53,453 nucleotides of DNA, taken from the NCBI GenBank assembly GCA_003559475.1, contig PWLF01000193.1, positions 1-53,453 on the forward strand, read 5' to 3'. The translations under genes were made by a program, and so were the position numbers. The notes beneath the pieces are model-generated. The model ran no database searches, had not been told where the DNA came from, and saw only the letters and a program-made list of their open reading frames with translations. Source of the DNA: Bacteroidales bacterium (GTDB lineage: Bacteria; Bacteroidota; Bacteroidia; Bacteroidales; UBA7960). The number at the start of each line of letters is the position of its first letter. The first letter of the stretch is position 1. Shown piece by piece: positions 31,374 to 41,200 of this stretch.

Positions 31374-32384
31374 TTATTCTTTAAGTTTTTCAACTACTTT
31401 ATTCTCAATTTCTTCGAGCAATTCGGGATTATCATTAAGCATTTGTTTGACCGCATCTCTTCCTTGCCCAAGTTTTGTGTTTCCGTAGCTGAACCATGAA
31501 CCACTTTTTTTGACAATATCTTTGTCAGTAGCAATATCCAGCACTTCTCCGGTTTTAGATATTCCTTCTCCGTAAATGATATCAAATTCGGCTTGGCGGA
31601 ACGGAGGGGCAACTTTATTTTTCACTACTTTAACTCTAGCTCTGTTACCAACAACAACGTCGCCGTCTTTTATCTGGCTTAATCTTCTGATATCTAACCT
31701 AACAGATGAGTAGAATTTAAGAGCATTTCCACCTGTTGTGGTTTCAGGATTTCCAAACATTACGCCAATTTTTTCTCTAAGCTGATTAATAAATATGCAA
31801 CAACTATTGGTTTTGTTAACAGTTCCCGCAAGCTTTCGTAATGCTTGCGACATTAATCTTGCTTGCAACCCCATTTTTGAGTCACCCATATCACCTTCTA
31901 TCTCACTTCTGGGAGTTAGGGCTGCAACAGAATCAATTACAATAATATCAATAGCGCCTGAACGTATAAGGTTTTCAGTAATTTCCAGTGCTTGCTCACC
32001 ATTGTCGGGTTGACTTACCAAAAGGTTCTCAATATCAACTCCAAGCTTAGCAGCATAAGAACTATCAAAAGCATGTTCGGCATCAATAAATGCAGCAATA
32101 CCTCCCTTTTTTTGAGCTTCTGCTATAGCATGAATAGCTAGAGTTGTTTTTCCGGATGATTCAGGTCCGTATATCTCTATTACCCTGCCACGAGGGAAAC
32201 CACCCGTCCCAAGTGCATGATCAAGTGCAATTGAACCCGAAGGTATGCTCTCAACAGAAACAACAGCCGAATCCCCTAACTTCATTATAGAACCCTTACC
32301 ATAAGATTTTTCTATCTTATCCAGAGTCATCTTAAGTGCTTTTTGCTTTTCTGAATTTTCGTTTTTTGACTTTTCTTTACTCAT
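31374..32384 (-). CDS. recA: Recombinase A
   Basis: 336 aa; [66 protein letters not shown]. Confidence 0.99.
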   Translation of the reverse strand: MSKEKSKNENSEKQKALKMTLDKIEKSYGKGSIMKLGDSAVVSVESIPSGSIALDHALGTGGFPRGRVIEIYGPESSGKTTLAIHAIAEAQKKGGIAAFIDAEHAFDSSYAAKLGVDIENLLVSQPDNGEQALEITENLIRSGAIDIIVIDSVAALTPRSEIEGDMGDSKMGLQARLMSQALRKLAGTVNKTNSCCIFINQLREKIGVMFGNPETTTGGNALKFYSSVRLDIRRLSQIKDGDVVVGNRARVKVVKNKVAPPFRQAEFDIIYGEGISKTGEVLDIATDKDIVKKSGSWFSYGNTKLGQGRDAVKQMLNDNPELLEEIENKVVEKLKE

Positions 32385-32679
32385 AAAATATTTATAAAAG
32401 GTTAGACAATAAGGTTAATTAGTGTTTGATTTTTTATTTAAAAATGTTTAGATAATTATGCAAATATACATTAAAATATCCAAAATTTAATTTTTTTTTC
32501 AACGTTAGCAACATTCCACGCAAAGCACGCAAAATTATAAACACGGGAAGTTCATAAAGGAAGATAAAAATTAAGAACTTTGCGACCTTTAATATCTAAT
32601 CCCATCATTTTTTTGCGTGAATTTTCTTTCTTATTATCCTGATTTAGCAATATTTCAAAATAATTTATAATACTTATTT

Positions 32680-33378
32680 TTATACTGAAAAATAATCCTC
32701 TATCTCTTTCAAATTTGCTTGAGTATTTCTAATATCTTTTATAATTAAACCCTTTTCCAGTAAAACGATACGTGAACATATAGATGCTATATGATGAAGA
32801 TTATGGCTTGAAATTATTATTGTTGTCTTTCTCTCTTCGTTTATTTTTTTTAAAATGCTATTTATTCTTATTTGTGATGTTGGATCAAGAAAGTTAAAGG
32901 GTTCATCTAAAATTAATAACTCAGGCTCTGTTATTAAAGCGGCAATTATCCCGGTTTTTTGCTTATTTCCGGTTGATAACTGACGAATATATTTTTTCTG
33001 ATTTAAAATTTCATTATTCATTAAAGGCTCGAGGGTTTTTAATCTTTCATCTATCTCTGACCTGCTTATTCCATAAACTTCACCGGTAAAATAAAAATAT
33101 TCTTCAGGCGTCATAAAATCTATTAAAAAACCTTCATCAAGATAGCTGCCGGTATGTGATTTCAAGTTTTGAGTGTTTTTTACGTTTTCATTATTTATTA
33201 AAACTTTTCCGTTTGTTGGCTCTAATAAGTCTAAAACTATTCTCAAGAGAGTTGTTTTTCCTGCTCCATTGTTTCCGACAATACCAACAAGTTCCCCTTT
33301 TGATATTTGAAGATTGGTAATATCTAAAGCTTTATTATTGCCATAATATTTTTGAAGTTGTTCAGCTGATATATTCAT
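32680..33378 (-). CDS. ABC transporter ATP-binding protein
   Basis: 232 aa; GNNGAGKTTLLRIVLDLL, LSTGNKQKTGIIAAL, LLILDEPFNFLDP. Confidence 0.93.
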   Translation of the reverse strand: MNISAEQLQKYYGNNKALDITNLQISKGELVGIVGNNGAGKTTLLRIVLDLLEPTNGKVLINNENVKNTQNLKSHTGSYLDEGFLIDFMTPEEYFYFTGEVYGISRSEIDERLKTLEPLMNNEILNQKKYIRQLSTGNKQKTGIIAALITEPELLILDEPFNFLDPTSQIRINSILKKINEERKTTIIISSHNLHHIASICSRIVLLEKGLIIKDIRNTQANLKEIEDYFSV

Positions 33379-33395
33379 ATTTTTTAAATTAAAAA

Positions 33396-34883
33396 TTAAT
33401 TTTCTCTGAATTTTTGCAATTTAATATATTTCTTCCCAAGAAAATAATTAACCGCTTTTTTTATCCAATAAGGATGTGTTATCCAAAATATAATTCCTGT
33501 AAATATTAAAGTATAATATACTCCATAATCCGTATTAATGATATGTCCGATTACTAAAAATGGTATTATTGAGCACATAATAACAAATATCATTAAAAAT
33601 TGTATGCCACTGATTCCTTCAAAATTCATAAACGCCTTTTGATTTGGGTTTATGCGTGTAGAGTGGCTTATGCCTGCAAATAACATTATGCAAAAAGCAG
33701 CTCCTATAGTGTATGTCATAATCGAGAAATAAACTAAAACGTAAAAAGGGTTTATGTAATATAAAAACGGTAATAAGATCAGAAACTGTATTAAAGCAAT
33801 GCAGCTGTAAAAATAGTATTTGGCTTTAAAAAAATCTTTAAAGTTGATATTTTTTGAAGCTATATAGTCAAAATAGCGACTTTCCCAGGAGAGAAAAAAC
33901 TGAAGATGAAAAAAACCGTAAGAACCGGCAAACAACATTAAAAATACAAGCATGTTTGATATTGTTTCAGCAGGATACCACCAAAAAAAGAATAATAATA
34001 CAGGAAGCATTATCGGAAACTGGTAAAAATTATTTTTTGACCTTTTGTTGCGTGTGATTAGCTTCCATTCTAAATCCCAAAATTTACCATAAACAGGTAT
34101 TTTGCTGAAAAAACCACCCATAAAAGTTGATCCTGCAAGTAATGTGCTCTTAGATTCGCTGTCTTCAAATAAAAAATAAAACCCTCTTTTAAGATTATAT
34201 TTTGATAAAACTTGCAAACAAATAATTGAAATAATAAAAATTGCGAAAGTCAGTTTTGAGCCGCTCATAAAGCTATTCCCCAGAAGCAGGGAGATGTTAA
34301 ATAATTGCTCGTAATGAAAATAGCCGATAATTGCTAAAACTAAAGCGATGATCATTAAAGCTGTTCTGATTATGTTATTTTTTATTGAAATGGTTTTTAG
34401 CACTATTATCAATGAATGATTTAGTCCTGATAAAACTATTATGCCGGCAATTGAGTATAAAAATGCTTCACCGGAAACGTTAAAAGCTATTGTGTAATAG
34501 AAAAAAGGGATAAAAAATACAAGCAGATAAATATTAAAAATATTAAACCATGCTCTAATGATGAAAAAGTTAGCTATACTGTTTTTAGAAATCGGATAAT
34601 GAAAATAAGGTAAAATATTCTGAGCGGGGATTTTTTGCATGAACCACCTTGTGATAAGGTCACCAAACATGATAAAAATCAATACTTTAAAAACTAATTC
34701 GTGGATTTTTTCTCCGGGAAAAAAGTCATGTAATAAATGCGGAAGAAGCATACCCGCCAACATTATATAAATAAGGAAAAAAAGTATGGCAAACCCGATA
34801 ATTATATTTACCGTAAGGTTCTTTTCAAAAAAATGAGCCCTGCGATATGCCAATAATGTATGTTTGAAAAATTTGAAAAACAT
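33396..34883 (-). CDS. ABC transporter permease-like membrane protein (DUF5687-like)
   Basis: 495 aa multi-pass membrane protein directly upstream of the ATPase gene on the same strand. Confidence 0.7.
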   Translation of the reverse strand: MFFKFFKHTLLAYRRAHFFEKNLTVNIIIGFAILFFLIYIMLAGMLLPHLLHDFFPGEKIHELVFKVLIFIMFGDLITRWFMQKIPAQNILPYFHYPISKNSIANFFIIRAWFNIFNIYLLVFFIPFFYYTIAFNVSGEAFLYSIAGIIVLSGLNHSLIIVLKTISIKNNIIRTALMIIALVLAIIGYFHYEQLFNISLLLGNSFMSGSKLTFAIFIISIICLQVLSKYNLKRGFYFLFEDSESKSTLLAGSTFMGGFFSKIPVYGKFWDLEWKLITRNKRSKNNFYQFPIMLPVLLFFFWWYPAETISNMLVFLMLFAGSYGFFHLQFFLSWESRYFDYIASKNINFKDFFKAKYYFYSCIALIQFLILLPFLYYINPFYVLVYFSIMTYTIGAAFCIMLFAGISHSTRINPNQKAFMNFEGISGIQFLMIFVIMCSIIPFLVIGHIINTDYGVYYTLIFTGIIFWITHPYWIKKAVNYFLGKKYIKLQKFREN

Positions 34884-35248
34884 TTACCCTGTCATTTTTG
34901 TTATAAAAAAACAAAATTAATTTTTTATTTTTAAATTTTACTTAATTATTGTAGTGTTAAGTTTAATAATTTCACCTAAAAGGTTCTATATTTAATAAGT
35001 TTGCAAATTTATATATTTTTAATCAGTCGATTACAATTTCAACTGTGACTAAAAAACAGTTCAAAATATAATATTAAATCTATGTTTTTTTTGTTTATAT
35101 AGATAATTTTTTAATATATTTGTAAACAAAAAGCATGTATTTATATAGAAAAATTATATTTTTGTAAATAAACAAAATTGATTTTTGTTATTTTTATATA
35201 ATTAATAGCATTTTTATCTATATACATTTATTTTTTTCAACATTTGGT

Positions 35249-38200
35249 ATGCGATTATTTAAAAGTAAGCAAAAAAAATTTATTTTGGTTTTTTTTATAA
35301 AAGCTTTACTACTACTTTATAATACAGTTATATCCTCGCCTCCCCCACCTAATGTTGTAGAACAGACTATTCAGGTTTTTTGTGGAGAAAATGCTGAGTT
35401 TGAAATAGACAACCAGGACCCTGATTATATTTATTTTTGGTTTTCTGATTCCGAAGGAGAAGAACAGGTAGGATTAGGTGAAATTTTTGAAACTTCGGTT
35501 TTAACTTCAAATACAAGCTATTGGGTTGGAGCTGCTGAAGGAGAGATAATATCTGAAGAATTTACATTTACCAATTGTGATGCTACCGGTCGTTTTGGGC
35601 CTGATCAAAGTGCTGTAGATTCAGAATACAATGGGACTAATTTGGAAGGAGATGTTACGGTTATTGGAGATGGAATACAGGAATGGATTGTTCCAAAAAC
35701 AGCTACATATACTATTACTACTTATGGAGCAGGTGCAGGATATATAAACGAACAAAAAGGAGCAAAAATATCCGGCGAATTTGAATTAGAAGAGGGGGAT
35801 ACTTTAAGAATTTTAGTTGGACAAGTTGGCTTAGGAGGTGATACTGATGATGACGGTCGCTTTTGTGGTTCTGGGATGACAGCTGTTGCTAAATATCAAG
35901 AGAACGATGATGACATTCCTTTAATAGTAGCAGGAGGAGCCGGTGGAGTATCAGACGGAAGTATATCATCCCCTGTACAATCTTTTGGTATAGCAACAGA
36001 AACAGCAAATAGTGGAACTTCAGGAGGAAATCCTGATAATTCGGAAGGAACAGATGGTAATGCAGGTAGAAGCGGAAGTACAGGTACATGGGCACATCCG
36101 GGTTCAGGATTTTATGAGTCGGAAACAGTTGGTACTGATGGGGATAGATCTCAGTCATTTATTGATGGTGGTGTAGGTGCTTCCGGAGATAATAATGCCG
36201 AAGGAGGTTTTGGAGGAGGAGGAGTTGGAAGACATAATCAAAGAATAGGAGGAGGTGGCGGTTATTCCGGCGGTGGCTCGGGTGGAAACTCAAATAATGA
36301 TGTTGGAGGAGGTGGGGGCTCCTATAATTCAGGAAAAAATCAAACTAATAAATCGGGATACCATCAAGGAAATGGTTTAGTTGTTATTTCTTTAGAAGTT
36401 CCGGAAGTTGGAGAATTAAGTGATTTAACTCAAGTAGATGTGGAAATTGAAGAATTAAGTATTCCGGATGTTTCTGAATTAAACCCTGATATTTACTGTG
36501 GGACGTCAATAACTTTATCCGCCTCAGGAAGTTCTTCCAACTATGTATGGTATAACGATGAAGATGATATAGTTGGCACAGGAGAAAATTTTACTACTCC
36601 AAGTCTAACCGAAAATACTACTTATTATGTCGAAGCAGTTGATACTGAACCGGAAAATGTGGTTTTAGAGTTTACCAATTGTAAAGCAACAGGCAGAACA
36701 GGTCCTTCTCAAGCAGACTGTGATTTTGAATATTTGGGAACAAATCTTGAAGGAAAGGTTAATATAACCGGTTATGGAATTCAACAGTGGGTTGTTCCTT
36801 ATACTGCAACATATACTATTGAAGCTTATGGGGCTCAGGGAGGGTCCGGAATAAGAGGAGGTATTGGTGGAAAAGGAGCAAAAATGTCCGGCGAGTTTGA
36901 ACTTGAAAAAGGGCAAAAATTAGATATTTTAGTTGGTCAACAAGGTCGAGGGGGGTATTCAAATCAAGTAGGTGGTGGCGGTGGTACTTTTGTAGTTATG
37001 AGTAATGCTATTTATGAGGAAGATATTTTAATAATTGCCGGTGGTGGTGGGGGTTATGGTGTAGGAACAACTACTGTTAATCAGGATAAAGCGTATGGTT
37101 CGGTTGATGTCAATGCAAAAGATGGGGTTGGCGGAGAGTCCTGGGGTGCGGGAGGTGTTGATGGAAATGGTGGAGATGCTGCAGACTCAAGAGGTTCCGG
37201 TGGAGGAGGGTTTTTTAGTGATGGAGAAGATGGCTCCGGAAACGGTGGGAGGGGTGTTTCTTATATAAAAGGAGGACTAGGAGGGCATGGTAATACTGTT
37301 GATGGTGGATTTGGTGGTGGTGGAGCTACAGATGAAAATACCGGATGGGGTGCAGCTAGTGGTGGTGGTGGTTATACCGGTGGTGGTGGTGGATACTCTG
37401 ATAGTGAAGATGATGAAGCTGCCGGAGGAGGAGGTGGTTCATTTAACTCAGGAATAAATCAAAATAATGAAGAAGGTGTTAAAACCGGTCATGGATTAGT
37501 AGTTATATCTTACTCTGTTGAACCTCAATGTGCTTCAGATAGAGCCCCAATAAATATAACAGTAGAAGAAATAGATACACCGGAAATAGTTGACCCAAAT
37601 CCCATTATATCTTGTGGAGGTAAAGCCACATTATCTGCATCAGGTAGTACAGGAGAATATGTATGGTATAACGATGAAGATGAAATTGTCGGTATAGGAG
37701 AAAACTTTACTACTTCAATCCTGACAGAAAATACAACTTATTATGTTGCGGCTGTTAATAGCGAACCTGCGAATAGTATTTGGCGATTTACAAATTGTAG
37801 AAAAGAAGGAAGATTAGGTCCTACTCAAGAAGATGCAGATAATGAATATGAAGGAACTAACCTAGAGGGAGAAGTCACAATAATTGGTGATGGCATTCAA
37901 CAATGGACTGTTCCCAAAACAGCTACTTACACAATTGAAGCTTATGGTGCACAAGGAGGTGCAGGGACGAGAGGTGGTATTGGAGGTAAAGGAGCAAAAA
38001 TGTCAGGTGATTTTGAACTTCAAGAAGGCGAAGTTATTGAAATCCTTGTTGGTCAACAAGGTGACGGTGGATATTCTCAAGAAATAGCAGGAGGTGGTGG
38101 TTCTTTTGTAGTAATGGGAAATGCCAGTAATAAGTCAGATATTTTGATTATAGCAGGTGGTGGAGGTGGTTATGGTGTTGGAACAACTACTATTCATCAG

Positions 38201-41200
38201 GATGTAGCACATGCGACAATAAATGATAATGCAAAAAACGGAATTGGAGGTACCTCTTTGGGTATAGGAGGAGTTGATGGAGCCGGCGGCGGAGATGCTG
38301 AATCTAGAGGTTCAGGAGGTGGTGGATTTATAAGTGATGGTGCTGACGGTTCAGGAAATGGTGGTGGCGGTAAATCATTTTTAAATGGCGGACAAGGAGG
38401 AGTGGGTAACACTGTTGATGGTGGATTTGGTGGTGGTGGAGCTACAGATGAAAATACCGGATGGGGTGCTGCAAGTGGTGGCGGTGGTTATTCAGGAGGT
38501 GGTGGAGGATACTCTGATAGTGATGATAATGAAGCAGCCGGAGGTGGAGGTAGCTCATATAACTCTGGTGCTAATCAAAATAATCAAGCCGGTGTTAGAG
38601 AAGGGCATGGATTGGTTATTATATCCTCAATAGTTGAAAAAAAATGTGCTTCTGATAAAGTCCCCATAAATATTACAGTAGAAGAACTAATCTCTCCGGA
38701 TGTTACAGAATCAGATCCCATTATTTCTTGTGGTTCATCCATAACACTAAACGCTTCAGGAAGCACAAATAATTATGTATGGTTTAATGAGAATGATGAA
38801 ATAATAGGTTATGGTAATAGCTTTACTACTCCCAGACTTAAAAATGACACAATATATAAGGTTGCTGCTATTGATTTTCAAACTGAAGTAATAGAATATG
38901 AATTTACAAATTGTGGAGTAGAAGGTAGATTTGGTCCTTTTCAATCAAATGTTAATTCTGAGTATTCAGGAACAAACCTTGAAGGAAATGTGACCGTGGT
39001 TGGATACGGAATTCAGAAGTGGGAAGTTCCTTATTCAGCAACATACAATATTCAAGCTTATGGTGCACAAGGAGGTGTTGGCCCTAGAAGTGGAATAGGA
39101 GGTAAAGGAGCAAAAATATCAGGTTATTTTGATCTTGAAAAAGGTGATGTATTAGAAATCTTAGTTGGTCAAAAAGGAGGTGGTAGTGATATTGATACAT
39201 TAGAAATTGGCGGTGGAGGAGGATCTTTTGTAGTAATGGAAAATGCCAGCTCAGAAGCCGATATTTTAATTATAGCCGGAGGAGGTGGTGGTTATGGTGT
39301 AGGAACATCTACTAATCAACAAAATATAGCTCATGCTACAACAGAAAACAATGCAAAAGATGGTTTTGGCGGTAATTCATGGGGTACGGGAGGAGTTGAT
39401 GGAAGTGGTGGAAATGCTGCAAATTCAAGAGGTTCAGGAGGTGGAGGATTTTTTACTGATGGTGAAGATGGCTCGGGAAATGGAGGTAGAGGAAGATCTT
39501 ATCTAAATGGTGGTGTTGGCGGAAGAGGATATAGTCTAGATGGCGGCTTTGGTGGAGGAGGAGCTACAGATGAAGCTACATCATCCTTTGGTGCTGCCGG
39601 CGGTGGTGGCGGATACTCCGGTGGAGGTGGAGGATATTCTTCTAGTAGTTCTAACGAAGCTGCAGGAGGAGGAGGAGGTTCTTTTAACTCAGGTTTTAAT
39701 CAAAATAATGAAGAAGCATACATTGAAGATAGACATGGACGAGTTATCATATCTTATGAGAGAGAATTTTTATGCTTATCAGAAAAGGTGTCGATTAATA
39801 TCACTATTGATGATATGGAAAGCCCAAATATAAACGAAACAAACCCTGCTATCTCATGTGGAGGAATTACTACTTTAACTGCCTCGGGAAGTACAGGATA
39901 TTATCTGTGGTATGATGAAGTAAACGAAATAGTTGGGACAGAAGACAGTTTTAATACTCCTGTTCTTACAGAAAATACAGATTATCAGCTTGAAGCTATT
40001 GATATTGAAAGTGAAGAGATAGAGTATGTATTCACAAATTGCGGAGTTGAAGGAAGAACAGGTCCTTCTCAATTAGACTGTGATACTGAATATTCAGGGA
40101 CAAATATTGAATCAGAAGTTACAATAAATAGTGATGGCATTCAGGAATGGGAAATACCCGAAACAGGAGTATATACTTTTACTGCATACGGTGCAAGAGG
40201 TGGAGGAAAAGATATAAATGTGGGAAGGCATGGTTATGGAGCAATTATACAAGCTGATTTTGAATTAAATAAAGGAGATGAAATACTGATTTTAGTTGGA
40301 CAAAAAGGTTCTGATTATTCAGATGAAAATGGTAATGCAGGTGGTGGAGGAACTTTTATAGTAAAAGTTGACCCACAAGGAGATTATTTTATGGATGATA
40401 ATAGTTACTTGGGTTTAAAAGTTACACCATTGTTAGTTGCCGGAGGAGGTGGCGGAGCATTTAATGATAATCCTATTGCTGATAACGATGGTCAAACAGA
40501 TAGTTATAGTGAATATCTCGGAGAGTGGACTGATCAAGGTGGATTTCATTGGGGAGCTACAGGTTCCGGGGAAGGTGCCGGAGGTGGATTTTCCGGAACC
40601 GGCGAAGAAGATGGCTCTGAACCCACAGGAGGAGGGAGTTTCTTAAATGGATATAAAGGAGACAGAAATTACGGAATTGGTGGATATTATCTGGAAGAGT
40701 CTTCAGATTATGGAGGTTTTGGCGGTGGTGGCGGTTATGGTATATTTAATTACGGATCAGGAGGAGGAGGATTCAGAGGTGGTGATTTTTGTCCATACAA
40801 TAGTAACACATGTAAGAGTGGTGGAGGAAGTTATATTCATAAAAGTGCAATATCAGCCGCTACTTCAGACGGTAATTTTAATACTACTAATTCCGACGGC
40901 TTTGATGTCTATGATGGTCCTGTTGATAACTTGAATGAATATAATGAAGATGATCATGGAATGGTTATAGTAACTTATGCTATAGAACCTATATGTTTCT
41001 CTGATAGAGATTTCGTAACGGTAGAAGTAGAATTTGACTACTATCAAACACTATCTTCCGGAGATTGGGATAATGAAAGTACATGGGAGGAGTGTTGTAT
41101 GACAACATGCAACCCGGCTGAGTCATCTCCCTTATCTTTATTTGACAGAGATATCTCTATAAGAGACGGGCATGTGATTGATATTGATGGCGATTGGACA

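Noticed and set aside
38197-38412. Antisense proline-rich ORF (MLPTPPCPPFKNDLPPPPFPEP...)
   Set aside because: Artefact of reading the opposite strand of glycine-rich coding DNA. The same applies to the other short antisense or out-of-frame ORFs overlapping 35249-42538, mutS, uvrA, recA and the transporters.
36150-40850. Glycine-rich tandem GGTGGTGGA runs read as a CRISPR or microsatellite array
   Set aside because: The repeats are in frame in one long ORF, vary in codon choice, and lack the constant repeat/unique spacer pattern of CRISPR; they encode poly-Gly protein segments.
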